Below, in pieces: positions 1 through 13,800 of a stretch of DNA of 64,000 nt. Where the stretch lies: NCBI RefSeq assembly GCF_964199755.1, contig NC_133897.1:11806992-11870991 (forward strand). The letters run 5' to 3'. The notes under the pieces were generated by a model. That model worked only from the letters and a program-made list of their open reading frames with translations. It did no database searches and was not told where the DNA came from. Made by a program: the position numbers and the translations under genes. How positions within the stretch are numbered: position 1 is the first letter of the stretch; each line of letters starts with the position of its first letter. This DNA is from Larus michahellis (lineage: Eukaryota; Chordata; Aves; Charadriiformes; Laridae).

Positions 1-1724
1 AACCAAATCTGGCAAAGTAAAAAATCATCACGTGATTATTGCTTAACTCAAATGATACCTAATATGTAAAGGCTGGTGTCATGTAACATTCAGAGTTACC
101 TGTTCTGCCTGACTCCTGTGAACCACGGAGCCTTTTCTGTCTTTGGTCTGACATAACTTTGTCTCACTCCAGGGTAATTCCATTAAAATAAATTGTGTTC
201 GACTGATAAACAGCTAAATTACATCAGACTGAGAGGTGTATGGACACCTTGACAGCTGCCAATACTGCCAGTAGTGGCGATGTTTGCCAGAGCGCACGTG
301 TACGCCTGCCAGGACATGCCCTTGCTGCTGTTCTTCCCTTCGCCTGGCAATATTGTGGACCTTGGATCCTGCTAGCTCCATACATCCGTGATCTGAAATA
401 TCAGGGCAATTGCTGTTATGGTTCAGAGGTACTCATGCAAATGTATATTATTCCCACTTGCTATTTAGAGTGGACATGGTTAAACATGACATGAGAAGTA
501 AACATCACTGGGTTTATTTCTTTTAAAGAGTGCAAATGTTCTGTGTATGTTTATAAGAATCTGTCAGTTCTCTGCCTTTTTTTTTACAAAGTGGCTACAT
601 AGGAGGCTTGGTGTTGTTTAGAATTCCTTCTATTTATGCCTTTTATGGTAATTTTTAAGGATTCTGTCTAATTTTTTTTGCTGGAGTCATGGTCAGGACT
701 AAATTTTGAATCAGCTCAGATTGATACAGAATAGAATTAAGCTAAAAGACTTCACATCATCCCTTAAATGGGAGTTGTAACTTTATTGCAATATTCCTTG
801 TTTTAGCTGCCAAGTATGTAGTTCTAGAGACATATTTCAGTGAAAATATTACATAAAAATTATATTTTCAATGGGTAACAGGCTATCCAAGGCTGTTAAT
901 CCTATGCCAGACTGCTCTAGCAATAAAGCACCTCTTCAGAAAGTTGTTTAATAAAAAATCAACAAATATCTCTGATTTTAAACAGAAGAAACTGGTCATT
1001 GCAATAGCACTATTGGAAAATGATGATGTTTTCATCAAAACTATTACAGTAACCTTTTCTGTATGGACTGCAAAGGTAGCCCTACTTTCTCAACCTAAAC
1101 ATAAACCCAGGCACTTTTGAAAGGAAAAACAGAATTGGAATTAAACTCCGTAGAAAGAAATCTCTGAAATGTATACAATTAGCCAAGAAGTATTACCTTT
1201 TTCCCCCTCTGTATAATGTTAATGATTTCCTGGATTAGCACACTAAACTCCCAGCATGGTTCATTATAGTCTTACATTTCTTTATTTTGTTTTCCATAAT
1301 TAGGAAAGAATTTCCTAATCCTCAAGGAAATAAATGTTTCCTTAAGTATAAATAAAGTGTAAGAAACTTTTTGCTTTCCGTCTTAACTTTTCAACATGTA
1401 CCAAAACAGGATACCATACATCTATCTTGTAGACATGTTGGAGGGTGAAGGGACCATTATAGCAAATGAGTTTTTGAATAGTTACGGCTGGTAAACTGCA
1501 AGAGAACATCAGAATTAATAGGAATACCATTTACAAAAAAAACAGAAATCATCCACGAGGCAGGTGTCTGTTATTAACTGGTTGGCTGCACAAACCAATT
1601 TCCCAAATACCAACATGTAGAAAAGCAAAGCACTAAACTGTACATTTTATAAAATATCACATCAAGCTGTATAATGAATGATATATATCCCACAGTTTTT
1701 CATGTTTTGGGGGATGTATCTGAT
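1..1724 (-). other. VIPR2: VIPR2 3' UTR and downstream flank
   Basis: No coding feature recognised. Minus-strand AATAAA hexamers, candidate poly(A) signals, lie at 1281-1286, 782-787 and 513-518. The one at 513 is followed by a T/GT-rich stretch, favourable for cleavage. The ATTTATTT-type element near 1325 would be an AU-rich element if transcribed. The actual transcript end cannot be told from sequence, and it may extend past the window. Confidence 0.5.
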
Positions 1725-1898
1725 TTATATCATGGTGGTCTCTGTCTGCACAAATGACTGAGCCCTTGAATTCCGGTGGAGGTGAGAAACGCTTTCTGAT
1801 CCATTTCGAGAAATCGAAGAGCTGTGGAGTCTGTAATCTCTGCCTGCTGTCTGCTTCCAGCACAAACTCCGCCATTTTCTTTTCAGTTCCCCTTGTAC
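1725..1898 (-). CDS. VIPR2: VIPR2 coding exon 13 (helix 8, cytoplasmic tail, stop)
   Basis: 174 nt including the TAA stop at 1725-1727, residues 383-439. Starts [10 protein letters not shown] (helix 8; human VQCELKRKWR, so the Cys is Gly here) and ends [14 protein letters not shown]. The last three residues, T-M-I, fit a class I PDZ-binding consensus (S/T-X-hydrophobic); human ends S-V-I. Acceptor ACACAG. Confidence 0.97.
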   Translation of the reverse strand, partial: VQGELKRKWRSLCWKQTAGRDYRLHSSSISRNGSESVSHLHRNSRAQSFVQTETTMI

Positions 1899-4800
1899 CT
1901 GTGTTAAAAAGAAAATGCACAAGATGAGCTGAAAATGTTATTTTATGTGACGAAGTTTTCCAAGCTTATTGGCTGTCAAATGGGGACCTCTAGGAATGGT
2001 TTGGGTTCGTAGGGACATTTAAAGATCATGTAGTCCAACCCCCTGCCATGGGCAGGGACACCTTTCACATTGCTCAAAGCCCCGTCCAACCTGATTTTGA
2101 ACACTTCCAGTGATGGAGCATCTGCAGCTTCACTGGGCAACCTGTTCCAGTGTCTCACCACCCTCATAGAAAAAACATCTTCCTTACACACAATCTAATT
2201 CTACCCTATTTCAGTTTAAAACTGTTACCCCTTGTGCTGTCACTACAGGCCCTGCTGAAAAGTCTTTCTCCATCTTCCTTATAATCCCCCCTTTTTATAC
2301 TGAAAGGCCACAATAAGGTCTCCCAAAAGCCTTCTCTTCTTTAGGCTGAACAAACCCAACTTTCTCAGCCTCTCTGCACAGGAGAGTATTCCAACCTTCT
2401 GATAATTTCTGTGGCCCTCCTTTGGACTCACTCTAACAGGTCCATGTCATTCTTGTACTGAGGACAATCACCTCTCTCGACCTGCTGGCTGTACTTTTTC
2501 TCATGAAGGATATGATTGACTTTCTCAGCTGCAAGCACACATTGATGGTTTACGGCCGATTTTTCATCCCCTAGTATCCCCAAGTGCATCTCTGCCGGAC
2601 TGTTCACAATCCATTCATCCCCCAGTTTGTACTGATATTGGGGGATGCCCTGACTCACACGCAGGACCTTGCACTTGGCCTTTTTGAACTTCATGAGGTT
2701 CGCATGGGCCCACACCACAAGCTGGCATGGCATCCCTTCTCTCTGGAGTATCAAATCAGTTTTTACAAAGATTAAAAAAACTGAGGCGAAGACTGTGTCT
2801 ACACTGTCTGTGAGCAGATGCCCCAAGGCCACTTTCAAAATCAGTTTGTATCACTTGTGCTGCAACATTAGCTTTTGGTATCCAGCTATTAATCACACGT
2901 ACTTAAAACATAGAATCAAATGATTAGCCCAAAATCAGGCATCTCATGAATACCGAAGACCAGAATAGCACTCAGGAGACCTGAATATCAATTCCCTCTG
3001 CAAGCAGGTGTCTTCTTCAGACAGATTCCTCCTGTCAGACTCTGCATGTTGTTTAATTTATATTCTACCTTAAAAAGCGGTTGACATCAAAAGGAATTCC
3101 TTGCATCTTCCTCAGTTGAGGTTAGGAAAGCTGCTACACGCTGAGCACTTCTGAAAATCTGCTGCTGTTCTGGGGGTTAGACTCTGTCAGAAGATTACCC
3201 CTAAATACTTACTAAATGGTATTTCAAGTTTTGGATAAATTTTTAGACTTGTTGCACCTGACTTGCACGATCTACATTGCTTGTAACAGAGCTAGAATTA
3301 GATCACGTTGAATAATGGAAGACACACTTAACTAACACCTCAGTTTGCAAGGAATTAGATTTCAAACAACTCTTAACTCTTTACCCAAATACATTCATTT
3401 CTCCTGCTGCACAGAAACTGCCACATATATATTCTATAAATAGGAATGCAAACATCTTCTAAAACAGCTTCATGTATCAGAGTAGAATTATAGGGGCACT
3501 TATACATTTACATTTACCATTAAGGTGCGACTTACTTCACTGTTCAAAAAACAATATAGGACTGCAACAATCAACCCCTGGAAAGAGACAATATTCCTTA
3601 ATTAGTAGGCAGCGCCAACCTAGGTCAATAAAACTCTTTTTGAATAAAAAATTTAAAATTTACCTGAAAAGATCCCAAACACAACTCAAAGATTATTTTA
3701 TAATTATTGGAACTCCGGTCAGGAAATAGAGCAAACACTGTGTAGTGAACTCCAAACAACGGAATGAGCAACAACGTGGATTTTGCAAGTCTCCTGGGTA
3801 AATAAAAGAGAAAAAGCTCGAGTTTAAGGATAATCTCTTGTTTTACTAAGATAAGAACCTGATGCAATGTCATTTACAAAAACCTCGTACAACTTCAGAT
3901 TTATAAACAGTCTTAGTAAGAGTCATTTATTGCAAATTGTTTTCCTTTCAGGCTTTCTATGAGATTAGCCACATAGTAACCTCATAAATCAATGTATGCA
4001 ATTCCATGTTATGCTTCATCTTGCTGATCTTGCACTCTTCCAAAAGCTGGCAAAACGCTTCAGGGCCTCGCTAAACCAAAAGACCCTTTTTCAGTTGCCC
4101 TCTGGACACCAGCAGGGTGTAGGACCTGCCCTCCGCTGTGTATCTTTGACACAAATCCAGTTCCCAGCCTGGTTTCATGGCACATTTTTTTGGGGTGGGG
4201 TTTTACTGCATTATTCCACAGGACCACATTCAACAAAGGGTCACGAGCTGCCATCAGATCTATCAAGGTATTTTTTACCTGGCACAAAGGGTTCAGAGTG
4301 GAAAGGAATAATGCCTTCCTGCAAAGGCATACTGACAGATCGTTTTGTATGGAAGGTAAAATCTCTCTCTTGAACTTAATTGACGTTATTTTCCTTTAAA
4401 TGTAGAACTGTATGGTTAGGCTGTTCATTGCACATAAGAGAATAATCCTAACTGTGTGGTTTTCATGAGCAATTTCAGACTTACCCCCAAATACTAAAAT
4501 CTCACAACTATACCAATGGTATTAAGCATATACCAACAACTAAATTTTAATGTCATCAATTACATAATACAGATTAGCACAAGACACTACTGAAGTTAAG
4601 GAAGGAGAACTTTAAATTACTAAGCACAGCAGCTCTGACAAACTGCCTGTGAAACCATTGAAATGATGAATTGCTAATTACCCTTTATCTTTCACTTATT
4701 TCACTCTAATAACATCAGTTTTTTATTTACATTATACAGGACCAGTCATGCATGATTATGAAGGTCTGATATCAGATAAAATTCAAGAAGTTGTAACCTC

Positions 4801-7800
4801 GAGTCCCATAATTCATCACTGTCTTGATGAATATAACTTGATTCAACAATGAAAGGATGCTGTTGTGAATTCACCTATTTTAACGGAAAAGTCAAGGTAT
4901 TTCAAGCAGTTTTATTTTTTCTGTGTCAGTCTTCGCGGTCTTCCTTTGTTCATAATGTCCCAGAGGCTGCATCTGTTTACGTGGAAATAATCAGTTCTGA
5001 CAGCAAAGTTTCTCAAGAATAGTAAAACATTCACATCTAAAGGTGATACCAGTAAGCAGGACAAATAGGATTTCCTTGGCAGAAGAAATTCATTTAGAAC
5101 TGGAGGAGATGATGATGGCAGCAAATTTCCTGGTTTCCCAAGGGAGACGGAAAACTGATTTTATTTCAACTCAACCTTACCCACTACAAAAGAAAAATGA
5201 GCAACAAAAAAGATGGCACCGGGTACAAGCACGTGGGACAGAGGAAGGGAAGAAAAATGGTGACTTGCATGAGTAGTATTCATTTTACATTCATATTTCA
5301 CTTTCATTTCATTCATGTTTTAACAATTTTTGTCTAGCTGATGTTACTTTCTCTATACTGCACTTAGATTTTAGTGAAAGAAAGGGATAGACAAAATAGC
5401 CTTATTCTTCTCTGTATTTTAGAAATGCATGCATTTAGCGATGTATTTAAATTTCCCCCCAACATTCCTTGATTCTAAAGCTGTGGAAACAATGGACGTC
5501 AGGATTTGATGTTCGAACCAAAACACAAAAAAAGAAAGTCTAAACAGAAATCAAGTTGATCTAAATCAGAAATATTTGTTTTCCTCTAGAAAAATAAACA
5601 TGCTATTTTAAATCAACATAAAACATTGTATTTCATTTTTTACTTGTTGAGAACAACATAACTTCTTTACATCTCTTAAAATATATGTAAATATTATATC
5701 AAAAAGTATTTTAGAAATGAAAAATAAAAAATTTAAGGAGGTTGAAGCAAAGTGTTTCGATCTTGAAACTTTTGTTATGCTGAAATTAAATATTGATACA
5801 TTAAAAGAAAGACACTACATATTTTTTTATCAACATATTCATTCATGGATTAAACTCAAATTCAAGAATAGCTTGTTGGTATTTATGAAAGTGCATATTT
5901 TCTGTTTAATTTAGTGTTTGACAAAAAAAACAAACATTCGTCTCTATTTCGGCATAGTGATAAGATTTTCATTAAACCACACCTAAAAGTACTTCTGAAT
6001 GAAATGTAATTACAGTATCACAGCAATTGTTGGTAGCAGGTTTCAGCAGAGGAAATCTTACAGAGATTATTTTAGTTCTGTATGTAATATCTAAAAATAT
6101 GACTCACTTGTACTGTGACTGGTCATTTCCTCCAACATCTGGAGATCGTAACTTCTGCAGTAAGATTCTTATAATACTAATGAAAAGTATAAAATTCACC
6201 TGCAAAGAAACCATATATAATGGTGATTTCTGACTTCTCCCCTCAATACGCAGCACACGGAAATGCTTATCAAGTCAGACAAAACAACTCAGCAGTGGGT
6301 GTTGTGTACCTTCTGCCAGAACACATCAGGCCCTACACTGTCAAACTTATTGTCTGTTTTCTGCCTCTCTAGGTTTGTTATGTCCAGTGCACATCTGCAT
6401 GGCCACCAGTTCTAGCTGGCTGGCAAAAGCCTTTGAAATCTCCAGTTGTTAGCAGTACCCTCTTTCCAAAATTTCAGCTGAAGACAGGTTTCGTAGCAGT
6501 ATGGAACACTCGATGTGATTTGGCTCAATCAAGCATTGTCCCAAATTGTCGTAATGATTCATGACTGGAAGCCCAAAGGAAAATGTGAGTCCTATACACA
6601 GTTTTGACCCTCTCTTACCTCTCACCTTGACTTTTAATATTTTCTGTCTGAATTGGGGGAAGAGAAGACTGTGGCACAGGTGATCTGTCCACTCCCATCA
6701 AGCACAGAAAGGGCCTCTCACAAGTATCTCTCTGACTGTGTATTGATGCAGACATAATCACTAAAGCAACTGAATCCTTGCAGTCTAACATTTTATTCTT
6801 GTAACAGCCCTCTGAGACAGAACAGTAGTATTACCTTATTCCACAGAAAGGAAATGGAGGCACTTGCATAAAAAAAGTTATGTCAGACCCTGATCAATCT
6901 AGAAAACTGAAGTATAAAACTCAGTAGATCCTAAAGCTCACACCCGTTATTTCTTCATCCTTGGCTTTTGGCACCTTGTGTTCACCAGCTGTTACGGTGC
7001 TGGATTGTTTGGTGCGGTCAAGAAAACTGCACTTTAAATATGGCACGCCTGTACTGAAGTGAGGGAACACTTTGAATCCACACCTTCACAGCAACAATGT
7101 CAGCTGAAAGCTACATCTAAAGCTACATAAACAGCTGCATCAAAAGCACACATTTTAGAAAAAATCAACCTAGAGAAAAAATTTCTATTACTGTGAAAAT
7201 AAGAATTTGATTGTTTTTAACTAATGGCATCCGAAAGCCCAAAATCAGGAGGCTGGGTACCCAACCAGACAGCGCCCGCCTCACTGCTATAAACCTTCAG
7301 TCTCTGCCTTGGTCTGTAGCCATAACTCTTCTTTTTCCAGTCTTAACAATTTGGCTGCAGGCTTTTCAAGTTCAATGAATTTTCGTGTCTTCTCTGAAAT
7401 ACCCAATCAGTACAATCAGTGATGTTTATAAATAAACAATGATCATAACAACTACCTGTCCCTCTGTATTTAATATTTTTGTTTGAAATGACAAGTGACG
7501 GGAAGCGACAGGAACTGACAGTGATTAAATAAAAAATATGGAAAACTAAATCTAATATTTTTGAATAAAGAAGAATAAAAAATAAATGTTAGAAAATATA
7601 GGCCTTTACTGAAGTAAATATACATTTTACAAGCAGATGATGAATTTGAAGTTTTCCTTGATGCAAGTCTCCTATAAAAGTAACAGGCAGAAGCCAGTAT
7701 TCTTGCTGGTTGTACCTACAGACTTACCACATCAGAGCGTACAGACCAAGGGATATGCATTTAGTTTGCCATATGCACTGGAGGTAGTATTACTGAATAA

Positions 7801-10800
7801 GGAGAGAGCTTCCATTTTGTTGTGCATTTTTTAGTCACAAAATAGGAGAAAAAATCTTTATTCTATATTTGCAAAGGGATGGGCAGAATAACTCCTGTTT
7901 CTTCACAGACATCTGAGTTTCTACTGCAACAGAACAAACTGTCGTCCATTTGGTTTCTGAGGCACCAAATCATCTGCAAAACTGCACTCAGGTGACTCCC
8001 ATTCTTGACTGATATTCACATATTACTTTTAAGTCTGTTTTCAAACATATCTCTTTCTGTCTGTAAACACAATCTTGGATTAATGAAAAACTTATATTCT
8101 TTGGAGTTTGTAAGAGTTCTTGGTATTAATGAGCTTGTAAATTCAACCAGCAGAAACTGCATATTAAGATCTAAAGGTGGCAACTGCCGTTGACAAACTA
8201 CAGTGGAGCAAATGAATTTCTGTTAGATTATTATTGAATTGATCATTTTTAAAAATCTTTTAAAGTATATATCAGATTTACAATAGTATGTTTCAATAAA
8301 ATATGAAACAAGCAATGCCCTGGAATTTTACTTTTAGTATTGTTCCTTTTCAGTCCCATAAAATCTTTTCAGAATAATGACTTTAAATAGAATATGTATA
8401 ATGTCGAATGAATATCTAATAACAGAGAAACTGCAAGAGAGTGATGACAAATGATGCCTCTTCAGGGGAGGAATGGCAAGATGCTGCTGATACCCTTTTC
8501 TGCTGGTTGACTTCTTCCAAAAGTAAGTTTTTGAGTCTAAACACATTGCCTGAGCGTGTATCATTTACGCTGTCTTCATGTTGCTTCTTTCTTGCTATTT
8601 AGTCCCTTACACTAGCTGCTATGTGAGGTAACTAAATAAACTTTGATTACTTCGATGTGACAGAAGTACTGTTTCCACCTGAACTCCACTCCTTCCCAAG
8701 TAAGAGCAGTTTATGCAAGTGGATGTATGGAGAAGGCAGCTATGGAGGCATTTGCCAAATGGAGAATATGGGTGGTACACCAAATTAACTGCTTGGAATA
8801 GTCATCCCCAATTAAACAACTCTGAAATGTGTACAGCATGAAGTGTGGAAGCCTGCCAAATAACTTTTCTCAAGCCAAAATTGGCAGTAGATGCCAGCGA
8901 AGGTTTCTGACACACTGAATTAACTGAAGCCATTCCCACTTTGAGAAGTGACGTCAGAACTTGCTCTCACAATACTATTTACTGTTGAATAGTAAACTTA
9001 CAGAAAATACAATCTTCTAAGCAGCAAAAATGTTTGGAGATAACACAGAAATCAATGGAAGAGGATGAATATGGTATGAAGACTGAGTGGACTTCCTCAT
9101 CAATCTAATGCAGTTAAACCATTTGCTTAATTTCCACCTTTCAAAAGTATAGTCATATCACCCTCACAATCAGGCTCGATTCTATTCTTCTTTTCTTTAC
9201 TCTTCTTCCTCCTTCTAAAGGTTTTAAATATCAGCCATACCCTGGGCTTTCCTTCATGCCATTACATAGGACAGCTGATGAGAGTTCTCAGCTCAGGTGT
9301 TCTGCTCTCCTTTATTTTTCTGAAATTCAGGTTCTTTCAGAGATTTCCTGTATTCACCCCATTGACTACTAACACAAATGTCCTTCCTACTACTGAAGCC
9401 ATTTGTTACTGATGATCATTGTTATATCCATTCTCTAGAAGTTTTCCAGTTGTCCTACATTCTCGAGAACCGACTGAAGGCTCTGCGTGAGTATGATGGA
9501 AATACTTCTATTCTTCTATTGAGACTTCTATTGAGAAACATCATGACTCTCACAACACCTATCCAAGGAACTTGCAGTGATCTATTTTCATTGTTGAACG
9601 GCAGGCAGCACTGAACTCATTATTTGAAGATCTAAATCTTTGAATTTTATTTTTCCTAGAAGGTAACAGGAAATGTTGAGCTTATCACAGTGTATGCATA
9701 TTGAAAATTATTTCCTCATTAAGGTAGTATTATTCAGACATCAATTTTACATGACACTTCATTAGCTACTCTTGCTCTACGAATGTACGCTCTACTTTCC
9801 ACAGCAGTAAGTTTGCATAGCAGCCTAGTTGCCACAATGAACGCGCTGGTTGTAGGTCGGTGCTCCAACAAGATATGTTACGATCTAGCAGAAAAGGGTG
9901 AGTATCACTGCTTTTATAACTACCTGTACTCCTGAATTCTCCTTTCACAGCTTAACTTCACAAATGCAAAATGTAGTTGAACAAACGGCTGAAGAATCAT
10001 CTAATTGGAGAAGTAAGTGGCTTCAGACAGTGCACACTGCAGAATCGCATGGCCATACTTAGTTGCTCTCATCCCTAAAACATGCTGTTTAAGAGAAGAA
10101 ACATATCTGGAAGCAGACAGCAGATCCTAAACATATGCACCCACAAAGCCAAAAAAGGTCATTTGCAAAATGTTTCCCTATGTCTTACAATCCCTTTGTA
10201 TCAAATCAGTAATAGAATGATTAAAAAAAAAAGGAGAATGACTTTTCCTTTGCCTCAAACAGTGATTTCAATCCGCGCTTTATGATGTACTGGACTTTTG
10301 CTGACTGACTGGTACTCCATTTTCTTAACCTACAACTCATTTCCCAGTCTTTGCTAAGATCCAGCTGCGATTCAAGTCTGCCAATGAGCACTCGGACAAC
10401 TTCCGTTTCCAGGTCTAAGACTTCTTTGGAGAAGTACTGCTTTCTGGCACATAAAGTCTCAGCTGTCTACCAGATAGCTGTTTACATTGAATATCCAGAG
10501 AACAGAATTTCATCTCTCCGTAAACACCAGGTGGTTTGTTTTGCTTTTATCTTGCAGCATATTTTCTTCACTCTGGACCATCCCTCATTCTCCAGTTCCT
10601 TTGAGGTTCACATATTCTCTTCATGCTGCAGTTCTGTTGCATGCCCATTTCTTCATATCATAAAATATCTTTTGTGTGAGTCCTTACCTTATGTCATTTC
10701 ACACATATGCCTACTCTGCTTTCTCTTGAAACACTGCAGAATTCACTCTGATGATGATAGGAAGTTCTCTCAAAATGATTTTCAGCAGGCACAGATTGAA

Positions 10801-13800
10801 AGGCAAGCCCAAGTGTAAGTGCTGGGTTAATCTGGACTCTTGAAATATTGTGTAACCTAATAATGGCCTAATTTTTCTGACTAAAATGTTAAAAGTAAAG
10901 TAAGTGTATCTGAAACGTATAAATTTGCACTGTGACTGTTTTCGGAAATGGACATATAAGCATAGTAGACTATGCCCAAATTAATTACACAACCATCACA
11001 ATGAACAGGAATTTTATTATGCTTCTCCAGTAATTCCAATGAGCTCGACACAGGGAAAGCCCCATGAAACACCCTCAAATGGTATTCTTTTGCAGGTACT
11101 TCATGTTCAATATCTGTTTCAGTAGGCTACCAATTAAAGAAAGATATACGCAGCCATATTTTTTTATGGCTGCAATAATATCAGATTCTCAATTGCAGGG
11201 CTAGCTATTTACAAGCAAAATCGAATCTGCAATTCATTGAAAAGTATAATTAGATTTTTGCTTCCCCCAGGCTCATAAACAGGAGAGATGTTAAAGAAAG
11301 AACAACATACAAATAAAAGCAACTGCTCATTTAATCGGAGGCAGATAAATTTTGAAGGCAACGAATTTTAATGGCCTTGGCATCTGTTTAACGTTTCTCC
11401 TACAGTGTAATTTCTTTTCATTAAAACAGAATTCTTGCCTATCTGTAACTAGCAGTAAAGAATAATGGTTATACGCACTGCACAATGCTGAACTGATCTA
11501 TAATTCATGCTTCAAAGTTTACTTACTATAATAGAAATTAGAATTGGTATTCGTATAACCCACCAGGGACCACCATGCTCATTTGTATCCCAGCAACTAT
11601 AAAAAAAAAAAAGGAAAATGATGTTGACATGAATATCATCTGGCAAGCAAGACCTATGAGGAGAAGTATAATTCTTATATACAAGTCAAAGCACACTAAA
11701 ATAATGCCTGTTCTAGCCTAGAATTTGGCATTCGATATTTTCTGCTTTTAATTTTATTTCCCTGGTTTTAATACACATCTTCAAATCAGCTAAAACATCA
11801 GGCACACTAGACTGTACCATTTGAAATCATGAAGGACATTGACCTTTAGGGAAACCAAGCTTATTTTCACTTTGCGTAAGGACACTTTTCCAATAAGCAC
11901 TTAACATCAGCCTCTGGGTAGCAGGAAGATCTAAAGCCACTGACAGACACAACTGAAATGACATAATTTCCTTGTGGGATATTTAGGTTACAGAAGGCTG
12001 GAACTGGTTTAGGAAAATGTGACACTCAACCTGAAACTTTGTCTGAAAAACTGAAAGTTTAATTTTCACTGTAGGCACTTTTAGTACAAATACTCTGAGA
12101 ATAAGCACTCTGAAAGATTAATCTTAAGCAAGGGCAGTACCCTTCAGAGTTCCTCTGTGACGATAAAGACAAAAAAGGAGTTAGCTTTCAGTTTACATGT
12201 TAGAGGTCTTGCAAAGAAAACTTAGAAATTATGTATGCAGGACGTGATTCTCCAGTTTAATTAGAGAATCGTTTGAAAAATATTAGTCAGGTTGAAAAAA
12301 AAGTGTGCGAAAACTGTTTGTCCCACTAGCTAGGAATGCTCTCCCATTCCTTGGGACCAGCAACAGCAGCAAGTCTGATCTTCCTACAAAATAGTCCTCT
12401 CTGTTCCCCTTCCCTTGCCAGGAGCTGTGTCTAGCTCTAGTTAGTCATAGTTTTACGTGACTACATCCATCTTACATACATTTACATCACATTGCTCCAC
12501 TTCTGGGAATGTAATTTAGATATATCCAAAGTTATCCAGATTTCAATCTTTTCAGTTGCTAGTTAGCAAATTAGAATGCCCAGCACCTTACTGCACTGAC
12601 CCAAGGACCCCCACTGCTACTTTAAATATTATTTTGACTTCCAAAGCAGATAGCTCTCTATGTGGGTCTCAAGGGGTAACGTTAGTCATAACCTATCTCT
12701 GATCTCTCCTGCCCTTAGAGATTTTCACATAAACAGCAAACATAAAGAACCTGTTGAAGAACTTTCAAACACCTGTCCCTTTATTGCCACCTCTGAAATT
12801 TCAGTTCTGTGCTCTTCCCCTTCAGAACAGCAAACTACCTTTGTGTGAACACCACCATACCCAAGGCAAGGATTGTACGGGCACAGCCGGAGGCTTTAAG
12901 CTTTCTCTCCACACACTTACCCCGTGTCCTCTAAAATGATCCGTGTCACTGTCCATGTAATAATGAATATGGTAGGAATTCCTGAAAAATCCCAAAGAGA
13001 TTTAGAGGATGATCACAACAATATAAGTCCACAAAAAAAAAAAAAAAAAAAAAGACATTTCAGCCTGCTAGTAACTAATTATTCCCCAAATATACAGCAT
13101 ATAGCAAACACCTTAGCGAATGGAGGGAGAGGCCCATCTGATGAGCTATGTGATGTTAAGCAATGTATTACAAACAAGGACTGCAGGGAAGTGGGTTCAT
13201 TTCTTACAAAAACGCAGCCAAAATGACTAATACACAAAGAACATGCCTTTCATAGGTTTCTTTCAAGTTGTCAGAGTGACCTACAGGGAGACAGATACAA
13301 GTTATGCACTCCCAATTCACTTCCAAGGACTACACTATAAAACCAAAGTGTAAATCATTTTATAAGGAACTATTCCCACACGCTGGTTTATTCCCATTTC
13401 CCAGCAATACCTAAATGTTTTATGACCACCTATTACTGGAAGCTTTAAAGTGCTCTGTAGAAATATCATTGCGCTTTCTGGAAATTAAAGGAATACATGT
13501 ATTTAAAAGCAGAGGGACAATATTATTGAGCTTTTCAAAAAGGCAAATAGCATAGCATAGCCTGTGGCTGTGCAGCTAAACTTTCTTTTTCCTCCCAAAT
13601 TAGGACAGACTGAATCATCTGTTTTGTGGTGGCAGCGCTATATCCTGAACAACCCCTGGGCATTGTGCACATTGGCACAGGTCAGAGCCACGCCGCAGAG
13701 CAAGCTAGCAGTTATGCTTCAGCAGTGTTGTGCCCGCGCTCTCCCACGGCACAGCAGCTGTAAACTGTGCTGGAGCTGAGCTGAGGAACTAGTGAGTCTG

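Noticed and set aside
3996..4373. 125-codon plus-strand frame in intron 10
   Set aside because: No recognisable domain or codon pattern; overlaps another frame on the opposite strand. Treated as chance.
12924..13226. 100-codon plus-strand frame near 13 kb
   Set aside because: It covers VIPR2 exon 8 on the opposite strand and runs through a 21-nt A tract; a shadow.
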